A stretch of DNA of 64,000 nt from Leishmania donovani. Lineage: Eukaryota > Euglenozoa > Kinetoplastea > Trypanosomatida > Trypanosomatidae. The notes below the pieces were generated by a model. That model was not told the origin of the DNA. It searched no databases and saw only the letters and a program-made list of their open reading frames with translations. A program made the position numbers and the translations under genes. This document shows, one piece after another, positions 10,213 through 20,610 of the stretch. The stretch spans positions 902,406 through 966,405 of the forward strand of contig NC_018259.1 in the NCBI RefSeq assembly GCF_000227135.1, written 5' to 3'. The first letter of the stretch is position 1, and each line of letters begins with the position of its first letter.

Positions 10213-11526
10213 TCATTGCTCACGCGACGTGCCGCGCGTCCATGTCCAGACTGTGCGTCGGCTCGATCCACTGCTGCCGTTGCGCCGAGCCTCAGCAGAC
10301 CGCGGCGACAGCAAGTCTACTGGGGCAACAAGACGGCCACGATTGTTCGAGTACGCGGGTGAAAAGGCAGCGGCGGCACTGGCGCCCTGTGGCGCCCTGG
10401 AGGCAGGAACGCCCTTATCGCCATCCGCTCTTGCGGCTTTCGGGGGTGATGACTGGGTGGCGGTCGCGGCTTCGGAGACGCGCTGGCGCTTTGCTCCCAC
10501 GGCTGCGGCCTCAGCAACGAGTGTCGCAGAGCGCGAGGCAACGCGCACGGTGAAGTGGCCGCTGCAGCGTTGTGTGCGCGGGCGTGACCCGTTTCGCAGG
10601 CAGGCGTTGGAAGGGTGATTGTCGCCATCGAGCGTTACGTTAGCAGACGGTGGCACAACTGCAGCGCTGCCGCAGGCACCAGGTGCACCCTCCGTCAGCC
10701 ACGTTTTTCTCGTGCCGCGGTTCACGTTGGCGGCGGGGACGGCCGTCACCCGCTCGAAGCAGCACTCCGGTGCAAAGCCGATACGCTTCTTTTCACGGGG
10801 GGAGCTTCGGCCATCAGCTTCGCCATGCACACACGCATCCGTCACGGATTTTGATGGTGGCCAGGGAGGACTTTTCTCAGCGGTAAGCGGCGACATCACG
10901 CTGGTGACCGCTTTAACGGCTGCGCCTTGCTCGTCGGAAGGTCTGCAGTCACGAGGCTGCTCACTTGAGCTCCCCTCCGTCGCGCCCACCTCGATGCACC
11001 GCGTCAGCTTTTCTCTCAGCACGAAGAGCAGCTGATGCACAGCTGCAGCCGGCATGAGCGTCGCCTCACGGCGTGGCTCGGCCCCCACCGCACTTAAGGA
11101 GCCTGAGCACGACTCATCGGCAGCAGAGGAAAAAGGAGTGCAGCTTCTTGGCGCAACGGGCGCGCCGGGCCTCCTAGGATCTGTTGGCCCTTTCCCGATC
11201 GAGAGAACGTGGGCATGGCACTTCTGCAGAAAGGCCCGTCTCGCACAGCGCAACTCCTGCGCCGCGTCGGCAGTGGCCCGTGCAGCTCCCCTTGCGTGCG
11301 CCTCCGCAAGCCGGCGCTCGGCATCGCCTTGCGTGTGTTTTGCGGCGAGCTCCTCACGCCTCGCCCGCTCTTCGGCAATAAGTGCTTCCTGACAGTGCAG
11401 CTCCTGCCGTAGCGACTCGGTGCGCCGTTGCACCGCTCGGAGGTCGACCTGTGTCAGCTGTTGCTGCTTTTGCAGAGCACACACGAGCCCGTACAGCTCC
11501 TCCGCAGAGCCGGGTTGGGACGGCAT
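10213..11526 (-). CDS. Hypothetical coiled-coil protein
   Basis: A 437-aa protein starting at the ATG at 11526 (MPSQPGSAEELYGLVCALQ). The frame stays open upstream to 11679, but that part reads a Phe/Val/Leu-rich stretch of pyrimidine-rich DNA ending in a CAG just before the ATG, and no earlier ATG is used. Residues ~8-115 form a strongly predicted coiled coil rich in Gln, Glu, Arg and Ala (QKQQQLTQVDLRAVQRRTES, EERARREELAAKH). A second short helix (HQLLFVLREKLTRCIEV) lies near 175-195. The rest is Ser/Ala/Pro/Arg-rich and probably disordered, with a basic tail. No enzymatic motif is seen. A cytoskeletal or scaffold role is possible but not shown. Confidence 0.83.
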   Translation of the reverse strand: MPSQPGSAEELYGLVCALQKQQQLTQVDLRAVQRRTESLRQELHCQEALIAEERARREELAAKHTQGDAERRLAEAHARGAARATADAAQELRCARRAFLQKCHAHVLSIGKGPTDPRRPGAPVAPRSCTPFSSAADESCSGSLSAVGAEPRREATLMPAAAVHQLLFVLREKLTRCIEVGATEGSSSEQPRDCRPSDEQGAAVKAVTSVMSPLTAEKSPPWPPSKSVTDACVHGEADGRSSPREKKRIGFAPECCFERVTAVPAANVNRGTRKTWLTEGAPGACGSAAVVPPSANVTLDGDNHPSNACLRNGSRPRTQRCSGHFTVRVASRSATLVAEAAAVGAKRQRVSEAATATQSSPPKAARADGDKGVPASRAPQGASAAAAFSPAYSNNRGRLVAPVDLLSPRSAEARRNGSSGSSRRTVWTWTRGTSREQ

Positions 11527-12477
11527 GGCCTGCAGTGATGTAAAGAGCCACAAAACAACAACAAAAAGAAACGAAAACGCCGACGTCGCTTGGCTGACGC
11601 TGTCGGAAGTGACACCATAATGGAAGCGAGCGAGATCACCGCGTCGCCAGTGCACGCAGCAGCCGCGGCACACATACACAAAGCAGGCAACGGAGGCACT
11701 CCACCTCCAGCGTACTCGCAGGAACGACTACACAGACACAGGCAGGCACTTACAGCACGGCGAGAGAAAGAGAGACGTTGCGGCTGCCGAGTTGCACGGT
11801 GCTGTCAAAGACGGCCGGTCGAGGCGGGGCTCAGGAGGAGAGGGAATACGGAGCGGCGCGCAATCTGCAATGGAGATGCCTTTACGTGTCTGTGTATACG
11901 TGTGCAGCATCAAGAGGAGCAAAAAGAAGGAAGGAGAGATGAGAGTTCACACGCTGCCTGAGCGAAGCCCTCCCCTTCGAGAAAAAAGGGAGAGAAGAGC
12001 GTGGTGAGCGGCGCGGCTCTTGAGGGCCATGAGCGCAGTAGACGGCATCAGTGGTGGGAGTGGTGCGTCTCTGAGGCCGCCACCCACGGCCTTCGCTCTC
12101 CGCCCGCACCCTGCTCCCCGCACGTGTATGTAGTTTCGTAGCAGTGATCAGAGATTGCGGGATATGAAGAGAGAGGGAGTCGGAAGAGCGGTGCTGCGAC
12201 ACTCCTCGCAAGACGCCGTGTGCTTCTTTGCCACGTGCCTGCCCGCCTGTCTGTGTCTGTTTGTGTGTGCGTGTGCGTGTGTATGTTTTTGTGCTCAGGA
12301 TACATCGCGAAGATGGCGTGTATTCTGTTCCTCTTGGTTGTATACTTCTTTGAAGGCTCCAGCACAATCTCGAATTTGCAAGTAATGGGGATAACACACA
12401 CCGGCTTGCCATGAACGAGGACGAGTGAGGGGGTTGCGCGGTGCTTTCCTATCGCATTCTATCCCCCTTCACGGTCT
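11527..12477. other. Intergenic spacer
   Basis: Just upstream of the coiled-coil gene (11530-11570) the minus strand is T-rich and ends in CAG three bases before the ATG, a possible but unusually close trans-splice acceptor. A (TG)n-like stretch lies near 12250-12285. No gene is seen. Confidence 0.5.
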
Positions 12478-15400
12478 CTAAGTCAAACAGGAAGCCCCCT
12501 CCAACAGCGCCAAAGCCGCTTCCTGACACCACACCACCTCGCGACACAGATCCGCCAGCTTTTGTGTAGCACCAGCAACGTACTCCCACTCCGCTGGAAG
12601 GCTGTCGGGCGGCACGGCAGCAGATAGCGCGGAAGCGCCGCCGCTGGCGTGTTCGCGATCCGCGGCCATGAGCTCTGCTTCTGCGGATTTGGAGAGCGCA
12701 TGGCGCTGCAGAGCCGTCGCCATTATGCTCTGTCGTGTTCCCGTAATGTCGCCGCAGATGCTTACCACCGCCTCCACTTGGCACCATGCAAGAGCAACAG
12801 AGTCTTTCTTGGGCCTCGCGCCGGCAGTGTTGGTGACATTTGCCTGCGGTAAGTGGTCCGAGGGTTGTGGATGCGGCAAAGTCGAGGAAGATGCATGCTG
12901 CGCAGAGTCAGGTGGAGGTGTCGAGAGCGTTGCGTTTACCGGCGAAGGTGCCGGCTCGCGGCGGCGGAGCCGCTGCGGATAAGCGTAATGGAGTGAGGTG
13001 ACCAGCTGCACGTCTTCGTCGACACTGGAGGGGACAGACCTATGAACGCCACGGAAGTCATCCGCCGCGGCGAACGAGTCCGAGCCGCTCGTCTCCGTGT
13101 CCGAGCCGCTGTGCTCCCTGGTTGCCAGCGACTCAACAGGTGCAGCCTGTAGAAGTGTCCACACGGGCACCACAGACACCTGCGTCTCTAGCGCGACGCC
13201 CACTGACGAGGACTCTTTCAGCCGCTGACTGGTGTCTCCGTAGGCGCGCTCACTGCCTTCGCTCTCCCCACGCTTCCCATCCACTGTGCTTCCTTCGAGT
13301 GACACACCATGCGTGTGGAGCCGTAACAGAAGCGAGGGGTCCTCGAAGAAGGTCAGCCGTCCGCCAGAGCCGTCTGGTGCGCCATCCGCGTCGGCCCATT
13401 CCTCCGGTATGACGGCGTGACTGCAAGGCGACTGCTGCAAGCGAAATCGAGCGAACGAGACGCCGAACCGCGTCGGCGGTGCTCGCAGCTGCGCGTCAGC
13501 ACTCGTCTTCTTGCACGCTCGCGACCCCGACGCCTTCGCGGGTGCAGCGTGTCGGTGCTTGGCTGCTGCAGTCGCAACAGGCCGTTGTAGAAAGAAGAAC
13601 GAGTGCAGCCCCAGTTCATAGCTGGGCCGCAGCGTGCCTAGCTCATTGCGGGTGACGAGGGCAGCGATGTAGCACAGCATCTCCTCCAGCGGCATGGCCA
13701 GCAGAAAGGCGGTGTATGGGTTGCTGCACTGCGTCCAATACGCATTCAGTAGCGGTACCAGCGACGACAGATGCCCCCCTTTGCTCGACTGATTCACGTA
13801 GGTGCTGGACTGCTGCTGCGCTTCGGTGATGTACAGTTGCCTCGAGGCGACGCCTTTACTCGGGTCGTTGTGGCGCAGCGGAAGGCACGAGAAGACCTTG
13901 TGAAGCGCACTTGACACGCTGTGCGGATGGCGTCCATCCCCGCCAGTGCTGTTCCTGAAGCTGCTCGCGGCCACCGCGGCGCTCACGTTCGCTTGGCGCG
14001 GTGCCGATCCCGCGCGAGTAGAGGGAGCTGGTGCGTCCCCCGCTGTGGCACCAACGCCTTCTTCATTTGGCGTCTGCATGTGGAACATCTCTCGCCAAAG
14101 CAGCTGATGCAAGTATTGTGCGACGCCCACCTGCTCGCCAGCCGCCGAGTCGGCTGACACGGCTGGCGACGTCTTCTTCGCCGCGTCCAGAGCGTCCTCG
14201 AGTGCTGTCACTGCGAAAAGGGCATCGTGGAAGGTTGGCGTGTAAGGAGCAGTGCTGTGCGTACATGCAAACACCAAAGCGGAGGCTAGTGGTGCGGTCG
14301 TCCCTGCCGAAGGCACCTCGACACGAGAGCGCGCCTTTGACACGGTGGACTCCAGAAGCGACTGCACCGACCGCAACGACGACAACGGTGGCACGGATGC
14401 CGAAGACGGCGTACGTGGAAAGGCCAGACAAAAGGCCAAGGCGTCGCCAACAGTGATGAGCAGCACGTCCATTACCACCGCAGCGGAAGGCTTGCCCGCG
14501 GCTTCACCCATGCGCATTGGCCAGGATGTCCAGCTGAGCGCATCGGCGGCTGCCGCGCTTGCGTGAGGCCTGAACAACGAGCGAGGTGCCGCGTAGCGAG
14601 CCAAACGGTCGATCGCAGCAGCCGACAGCAACACCTGCTCCTCGTGGCTGAGAAGCATCGAGAACTTGGCAGAGGCAAACAGCAGGCCCGATGGCGAGTA
14701 AACAGCCACGAGAGGCGTCGCGCCCGCCCACGCTGTTGACGCCGCGCGACCTTTAGTGGCGGTTGCGCTCCCTCCCTCGCCGCCGGTCGAGTGCTCACTA
14801 GCCCACAGATCATGCAAGAGGAGGCGCCCCAGGTCCGTGGCTTGGCTCGTGCGCATCGGCCTCTCGCTGCCCGCAAGCAACCGCGCAATCGCCCACACCA
14901 GCACCCTGCCGCTCTCCTCGGCCGTGCGTGCAACGGCGGCCCAGCTGGAGCTTTTTTTGAGCAGCTTGTCACTCTGCCGTCGCAAGTGCGAAATGCAGTG
15001 CACCCGCATCGCACAGCAACACCCCTGCGCGGACGCGCAAGAGGCACAGTTGCGCTCGTGGCCCTCTCCTGCTCGCGCGGCGCCGACGCGCACGTGCTCT
15101 AGTTCTTCGAGAAGAATGGCATGAAGCGATCTTGTAAAGCCGCCAGTGGCGGTAGAAGCGCCTCCTGTTGAAGTCAGTGCAGCCCTTTGAGCGTTAACGA
15201 CCCCACCACCGCAGGGTGCAGATACGGCTTCCTTCTGCTGGCACTTCACTGGCCGCGAAGAGAGCTGAAGGTGGATCGCCAGCACGCTCAGTGGCACAAC
15301 ACCTTGCGGTAGAAAGAAAAGCAGCGAGCGGCGGCGCAGCGCAGCGGCGTAGCTCAAGGGAGGTCGAATCACCAGCGATGCCGACTCGTGAAATTCGGAG

Positions 15401-16167
15401 AAGGCGGTGGACGGATGCGCAGGCGGCGTGCTTGCAGTGCCGGATGTCACTTGTGGGAGTGCGCGTGCCGCGTGGTTCGGCTTTGTCGTGGCCGCCACAT
15501 CCGAAGGGAGTGGCTGCAGCGACAGTTTTTCCGCAGCCCCGGTCACATCCTCGACGGTAGAGCAGCCCTGCATAAGCTTGGCCAGGAACTGTCGATTGGA
15601 CGAGGTGACGACGCTGCCGGAGGTGTTCTGCGGAGTGCTGCCTGCTTCTTGAGTGCGTGCGAGCCACAGTGCAGGTGGCACGCGTGGCCCGCCATCATCC
15701 TCATGCACGATAGCGGCCTCAGCACTCGCGACTGCCGTCAGCGGCGGCGGTGCGCGGGTGCAGAGTGCGTCCAACAAAACTTGCACGCCGCGCTCGCTCG
15801 TGCTGCAGAGCACTGCAAACACACGGTTGAGCAGCAGCCGCAGCGGCGGCGAGTCCGACAGCCCGGCGTCCTCCTCGTCACCGACAGCAACCGTCGTAAG
15901 GCCCAGGTGGCCTCCCAAGTTGCGTTGATCAACGATGATGCATGCGTTCACGCTCTCATCCGTGCCAAGAACACCACACGAGTCGCTGTTGTTCCAGCCG
16001 GAGATGGCAGGGGCATTGTCGCTCAGTGTGGTGAAGGCGTGTAGCTGCCGAAGGCAAAATGGGGCCTGAAAGAGCCGCGCCATTCCATCCAGCTTTGGGA
16101 CGCACCGGCCGTGAGAAGGAGCCGCGTAGCAATAGCCACCGCTGCACTCGACGCGAACCCACGACAT
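12478..16167 (-). CDS. Large hypothetical protein (1,229 aa)
   Basis: Complete ORF with its first ATG at 16167 (MSWVRVECSGGYCYAAPSHG). The frame is open up to 16221, but that codon is GTG and the extension uses codons rare here (TTA, ATA, AGA, GGA). The sequence alternates ordered blocks with Ser/Ala/Thr-rich linkers. One ordered block near residues ~480-600 begins with a hydrophobic strand (VAVYSPSGLLFASAKFSML), then helices, then another strand pair (VMDVLLITVGDALAFCLAF). This pattern resembles longin/roadblock-like domains of trafficking regulators, but this is a weak visual resemblance only. A second conserved-looking block holds GHLSSLVPLLNAYWTQCSNP and a following helical stretch. No transmembrane helix or catalytic motif is recognised. 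Function is unknown. Confidence 0.85.
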   Translation of the reverse strand: MSWVRVECSGGYCYAAPSHGRCVPKLDGMARLFQAPFCLRQLHAFTTLSDNAPAISGWNNSDSCGVLGTDESVNACIIVDQRNLGGHLGLTTVAVGDEEDAGLSDSPPLRLLLNRVFAVLCSTSERGVQVLLDALCTRAPPPLTAVASAEAAIVHEDDGGPRVPPALWLARTQEAGSTPQNTSGSVVTSSNRQFLAKLMQGCSTVEDVTGAAEKLSLQPLPSDVAATTKPNHAARALPQVTSGTASTPPAHPSTAFSEFHESASLVIRPPLSYAAALRRRSLLFFLPQGVVPLSVLAIHLQLSSRPVKCQQKEAVSAPCGGGVVNAQRAALTSTGGASTATGGFTRSLHAILLEELEHVRVGAARAGEGHERNCASCASAQGCCCAMRVHCISHLRRQSDKLLKKSSSWAAVARTAEESGRVLVWAIARLLAGSERPMRTSQATDLGRLLLHDLWASEHSTGGEGGSATATKGRAASTAWAGATPLVAVYSPSGLLFASAKFSMLLSHEEQVLLSAAAIDRLARYAAPRSLFRPHASAAAADALSWTSWPMRMGEAAGKPSAAVVMDVLLITVGDALAFCLAFPRTPSSASVPPLSSLRSVQSLLESTVSKARSRVEVPSAGTTAPLASALVFACTHSTAPYTPTFHDALFAVTALEDALDAAKKTSPAVSADSAAGEQVGVAQYLHQLLWREMFHMQTPNEEGVGATAGDAPAPSTRAGSAPRQANVSAAVAASSFRNSTGGDGRHPHSVSSALHKVFSCLPLRHNDPSKGVASRQLYITEAQQQSSTYVNQSSKGGHLSSLVPLLNAYWTQCSNPYTAFLLAMPLEEMLCYIAALVTRNELGTLRPSYELGLHSFFFLQRPVATAAAKHRHAAPAKASGSRACKKTSADAQLRAPPTRFGVSFARFRLQQSPCSHAVIPEEWADADGAPDGSGGRLTFFEDPSLLLRLHTHGVSLEGSTVDGKRGESEGSERAYGDTSQRLKESSSVGVALETQVSVVPVWTLLQAAPVESLATREHSGSDTETSGSDSFAAADDFRGVHRSVPSSVDEDVQLVTSLHYAYPQRLRRREPAPSPVNATLSTPPPDSAQHASSSTLPHPQPSDHLPQANVTNTAGARPKKDSVALAWCQVEAVVSICGDITGTRQSIMATALQRHALSKSAEAELMAADREHASGGASALSAAVPPDSLPAEWEYVAGATQKLADLCREVVWCQEAALALLEGASCLT

Positions 16168-17627
16168 GGCGACGCTGTCAACCCCTTCCTCTCTCCCTCG
16201 CTTTATGCCTCCTAACAGCACACCTTGAAAGAGGCAACGCGGATCGGACGTGCTCGAGAGCGCCTCTCTATATGCCTCTATGTGTGCGCTTCCGTGTGTG
16301 TCTATGCGTATCGCCCACGTGCTCTCTGATCAGCCGTGGACTCGGCAGAGAAAGAGCAACCCGTAAAACGAAAACGGACGAATAAAGAGGAACAAAGGAC
16401 CTCTATCCGGTGCACGCTGATGTCTTGATGCGTATATGTGTGACCCTGGCCCCCTCTATGTACGTTTATGGACGCGGAATGTGAGCGTGTCTTTTTTTTT
16501 CCTTCGTGTATGTCCGTGCTACACACACACGCGCGAGCGGAAAGCAATGGGGAGAGGTGTGGAGCGATCGCGACAGCAGCGTGTGGGAGTGATGTGTATA
16601 TGCTCCTTGTTTGGGTGGGCTGGTGGGAAGGGAAAGGGGGATCGGAAGGAGATGCCGCGACGGCGCTCTCCAGCGCGCATGCTTCGGTGACCTTCCAGCA
16701 AAGGAAGCGCAAGAGCGACAGAAATTGGTGCCACGCTCTCTGTGTTAAAGTTGAGGGAGAGAGTAGAGAATGGACCGAGAAAAGAGACCACAGTTGCGAG
16801 GCAGTCGCTATCGGTGTCACGCAGCGCTACACGCGGGGCACATACAGCACCCACTTTGTCTATACAGCAGCGGTGCGCCGACAACACCAAACCGCAGTGG
16901 TTCGCATATGGCGGACGGCAGCGCACTTGACTTGTCAGATGACAAGCGGAGCACGCGAGTCCTGTTTGCCCACGCTCTCGAGAGGCACTTCATGGCAGCG
17001 CCCCCACACTCCACACCATCAGCAAGTCGTCTGCAAGCTTTGAAGGGGAAAAGGCGAGAAATTCTGCTTTGATGGCAGCGGTGGTGTCCGCGTCACCCGC
17101 TACGTAAGACACCATCCGAAGACCATTACGCGCCTCCAAGACTCAGCCGCATGCACGCGAGGAGGGAGACACCCCGCTGCCGATTGCGTGTACATATATT
17201 CCTTCTCTCGTCGGTTCCGCTTGCCTTGTCCGCTCAGCCGAGGAGGAGGGGGGAGGAGGGCCGCACATCCCCCCCCCCACACACACACACATGCACATGC
17301 ACATGCACATGCACCCCCTCAGCGTGCTGCCTCCTTTTCTGCCCAACACAAGTGTACATGAGAAGAAAACGAGCTCATCGATACAATCATGGCAGCGAGT
17401 CAAGCGGACGAGGCGTGGGAGAGGCAGCACGCAGTGCGCGCACGGCATTGGTGCAAAACGGCGCTCCTTGCCCTTCGCTCTTATTTTCCGTTTTCTGCGG
17501 ACGCGGCGGATCCGCATACGTTCTCTTCGTGTTTTATTCCGCTGCATTTTTCGCTGGGGCCGATCACCGCACCACACACACGCACACAGGCGCTCGCGCC
17601 TTGCTCTGGTTTCTCTCGTCTACTCAC
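16168..17627. other. Intergenic spacer with short tandem repeat
   Basis: No gene is supported. It contains a T-run at 16492-16501, a C-run at 17270-17279, a CA repeat passing into a hexamer repeat at 17278-17314, and purine-rich blocks. The spacer should carry the 3' UTR of the sterol reductase gene and the 5' leader region of the 1,229-aa gene. Confidence 0.5.
17278..17314. repeat. (CA)n followed by (ATGCAC)n tandem repeat
   Basis: A CA tract runs directly into four copies of the hexamer ATGCAC. It lies in the 3' spacer of the sterol reductase gene. Confidence 0.85.
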
Positions 17628-18941
17628 CTAGTATATGTACGGGAACAGCCGATACTTGACGACGCGACAGAACGCGTTCCAGTCCTCATTGCCGTACTTC
17701 TCTCGCATCTGCTGCTCATCACGCAGCTGACGGTGCATGAGGAGGAGGCCAAAGTAAAGAGGATGAAAGTACGGCAACCACTCTGCCGTGCCGCTGAACG
17801 CCGCCCAGCCGAGCGCCATCAGCCAGTCACCAACGTAGTTTGGGTGCCGGCACACGCCCCAGTAGCCGGAGATGATGAGAGACTTGCCCTTGGAGGTCTT
17901 CATGATGCGCAGGTGCTGCACGCGCGGGTCCTGCGGATTTTTGCGGAAGCGGTCCTTTTCTGTGTTCGCATTTCGAAAGATAAGGTAGCCGGCAGCAGAA
18001 AGGGAAACGCAGAGGCACAGATGCACGAGCGAGAGGTGCGCGGGGTGGTGGACGAGATACTTTGTCTGCAGCGTGTACGTAAACGGCACCCATGCAAGGT
18101 CACCAAAGCACAGCATAAAGCCAAAGCCGTCCGTCACAATGTCCATCATGCTGAGGTTTCCCGCCTCCAGCAGCAGGCCGTCCAGCACGTAGAAGGACTC
18201 GAAAAGTGCGGTGAGCACGATGCTCGGCGTCACGGTACCCAGCTCGACCGACTTGCACACGAATGCCCAGTTGAGAATACTCCAGCCAATGAGACCAGGC
18301 CGCAGTTCGCACATCAGCTTCCAGTCCAGCGGACCGGTGCGCGGGTTCAGCTCGCGGCCGACCCAAAAGTCGTACAGGACGCTCCCACTGTTGCCACCGA
18401 GAGCCGTGAGTACGTTGCGGCTGCGGTACGACGCCGCATATAGCACGACCGACATGGCGAACGAGATGAGAATGGCGCCGATCATGAGGGGGTGGTAGAG
18501 GTCGGCCACAACAGCCATGTTGAGGATGGAGGTGAAGTGCAGGCCAAAGAGCACTAAGTGAGCCACGACGAAGGCGTGGATGGCGTTCATGCGGTAGGCA
18601 AGCCGCTCGCCGCTGCGGAGCTCGGCGCCGTAGACGAGCTTGCCAATAGGGAGGATGGAAAATACGGCGTGAGCGGCGATCCACGCAAGCTCGATGCCGA
18701 TCGCCGTCCGCAGCATCGGCCACGCGCCCTGCACCACCTCCTTCATTAGTGCAGGCATCCGCATTGCCAGCATGAGGCTGCACTGCTCCGCAGCGCACAG
18801 GCTATTCAGCGCTACAACCAGTGTAGGGAGAAAGGCAACCATGAAGAGGGCTCCGACCGGGCCGCCCCACTCGTAGGTTTTCGTGCGGGGCTGCAGAGGA
18901 TTCGCCTCTGCCTTGGAAGCAGCTCCTCTGCCTTTCGCCAT
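17628..18941 (-). CDS. ERG24: Sterol C-14 reductase (ERG24/lamin-B-receptor family)
   Basis: A 437-aa multi-pass ER membrane enzyme that should reduce the C14-C15 double bond left after sterol 14-demethylation, using NADPH, in ergosterol biosynthesis. Family signatures are clear. Residues 183-201 contain GNSGSVLYDFWVGRELNPR, the ERG4/ERG24 signature 1. Residues 356-377 contain LIISGYWGVCRHPNYVGDW, signature 2, with the RHPNY NADPH/sterol-site block. The C-terminus holds RDEQQMREKYGNEDW and ends in an aromatic tail (RLFPYIY), as is usual in the family. About eight to ten hydrophobic segments run from residue 30 to 400. The length matches fungal and plant C-14 reductases, without the N-terminal Tudor domain of lamin B receptor. 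The start at 18941 is a true ATG. A C-24(28) or C-7 reductase is less likely but cannot be excluded by eye. Confidence 0.93.
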   Translation of the reverse strand: MAKGRGAASKAEANPLQPRTKTYEWGGPVGALFMVAFLPTLVVALNSLCAAEQCSLMLAMRMPALMKEVVQGAWPMLRTAIGIELAWIAAHAVFSILPIGKLVYGAELRSGERLAYRMNAIHAFVVAHLVLFGLHFTSILNMAVVADLYHPLMIGAILISFAMSVVLYAASYRSRNVLTALGGNSGSVLYDFWVGRELNPRTGPLDWKLMCELRPGLIGWSILNWAFVCKSVELGTVTPSIVLTALFESFYVLDGLLLEAGNLSMMDIVTDGFGFMLCFGDLAWVPFTYTLQTKYLVHHPAHLSLVHLCLCVSLSAAGYLIFRNANTEKDRFRKNPQDPRVQHLRIMKTSKGKSLIISGYWGVCRHPNYVGDWLMALGWAAFSGTAEWLPYFHPLYFGLLLMHRQLRDEQQMREKYGNEDWNAFCRVVKYRLFPYIY

Positions 18942-20097
18942 CGTGACACTGAGAGAGAGAGAGAGAGAAGAAATGACGCGCTAAAGCAACGGAAGGACGA
19001 GTGGAAGTGCCACAGTCGTACGGGAAGCTGATCCGCGGTGGCGATGTGCGGCATCAATCTTGCAATGGCCGTGGAGTGCCCGGCCGCCAAAGCGCATAAA
19101 GCGCTTTTACGTCGATGCGTTCGGAAGCAGCGATGGACAAGGAGAGCAGCAGCTTCGTGCTCAGCACCGCTCCCTCCCGCCACTCCTATTCGTGGAAATA
19201 GGTGATTCACGCGAGCCACAAAATCACCAGCGAGAGAGCTCCACAGCACCCATACATGTATAGAGAGAGCGCGCGCGGTCGCAACAGCAGCAGCAGCAGC
19301 ACTAAAGAGGAAAAAAATATATATGCGCGCCCTCACACGAACCCCACTCCACTCCCTCCAATACCCCACAACTGTGAGCGTGTGTGCGTGTGTGTGTGTG
19401 TGGCGAGGAAGAGATGTGAGGGGACCCCACGCTTGTGGAACGCGGGAGATGCGGGTGTGCGAGCAAAACAAAGGCACCCTCGCTAGCCGACACTTTTCTT
19501 TCGTTGTTGTTGCTTTCTCCCTCGTTGTGGCTCTTGTGCGCTGCGTGGTTTGGCTCGAAGAATCACCGATACCTACACAGCAGATAGACCCGTGACCCAC
19601 ATCGAATGAACGGAGCAGGCGAGGCAGAGAACGCACGAGAGACAAAGGTGAGTGGAGGGGTAAGGGGAAGGGAGGGACAACGAGGTAGTAGCGCAAGAGG
19701 TGGAAGGGGTGGGGGTGCCAGGTGAGTCCACGGAAGCGTGGCTTAGAGACGCGTCCGTCTTTTTGTTTGCGCGTGTGGGTACAGCTTTCGAAACGTCACC
19801 ACGGAAGGAGTAGAGGAAGGGGGGCCGTTGTCATGGGCCTCCCTCCCACTAGCCCGTGGCTCAGCGCGCTTCGCCTCACATCTTCATGAAGCTGGAAAGA
19901 GCGCGGCAGGCACCAAGACCACGCCTTCTTTGTCGCAGAGCAAAGAACAGGCGCGGCGCTTGTATTGCGTGCAAAAAGGGGCATCAACAATCGCCCCGTG
20001 CACGTCGCGGTCTTCCTTTCGCACACCGTCACGAACAGCCTTTGGCGAAAACCGCCATCATGCTTACACCTCTTCACAATCCGCCTTCACCGTCCCC
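18942..20097. other. Intergenic spacer
   Basis: No gene is seen. It holds an AG-repeat immediately upstream of the sterol reductase ATG (18953-18970, pyrimidine-rich on the transcribed strand), a short CAG run near 19286-19300 and a TG repeat near 19381-19401. Confidence 0.5.
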
Positions 20098-20610
20098 TCA
20101 GGCGCTCACTTGCGGGTCGGACACTACCAGCGCCAGGCCCAAGACAATCAAGAGCGCACCGGCACCCCACATCGGCGTCACCTCCTCCTCGAAAAACACA
20201 AGCCCAGCCAGCGCGCTCACAACGAAGTTCGTTCCAGTATTCAGGATCTGGCACACTGGTGTCGGACCTTGCGAGAGCGCCTTCAAGTAGAAGCGCCACA
20301 TCGACCCCGTAAGAATGGCGTTCATGAGAAAGAAAAAGATGCGCAGCAGCCATGGAACGACAGCCTGCACCATCTCCATGGTGGCCAGGTCCAGCTGCAG
20401 GTAGAGGCCACCGCTCCGCACCAGCGACGGGACGCGGGCAGACTCCACAGCAAGTTTTCCGACCACACCGGAGAGCGCTCCACAAGCACCGGCAACAGAC
20501 GCGTTCACAAGGAACATCGGCGCCGCTCGGTGAACCGCCACAACGCGCGAGGGAACCGACGCCTCTGTCGGCGGTCGGGAGTTCCGTGGTGACGACGAGA
20601 GCACAGGCAT
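20098..20610 (-). CDS. TMEM42-like small membrane protein (EamA/DMT half-transporter fold)
   Basis: A 170-aa ORF with a true ATG at 20610. After a Ser/Pro/Arg N-terminal stretch there are four to five hydrophobic segments (~34-52, ~85-105, ~124-142, ~147-165). The order and features match TMEM42-type proteins of the drug/metabolite transporter clan: a Gly/Ala-rich first helix followed by GKLA, a Trp-Arg-Phe-Tyr helix end (GSMWRFYLKAL), then a half-EamA hairpin with FVVSALAGLVFFEEEVTPMW. The FxEEx(V/I)TP segment near the last loop is typical of EamA domains. The substrate is unknown. A single half-repeat would have to dimerise to form a transporter. It is the last minus-strand gene before the divergent strand-switch region, hence the most promoter-proximal of its cluster. 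Confidence 0.82.
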   Translation of the reverse strand: MPVLSSSPRNSRPPTEASVPSRVVAVHRAAPMFLVNASVAGACGALSGVVGKLAVESARVPSLVRSGGLYLQLDLATMEMVQAVVPWLLRIFFFLMNAILTGSMWRFYLKALSQGPTPVCQILNTGTNFVVSALAGLVFFEEEVTPMWGAGALLIVLGLALVVSDPQVSA

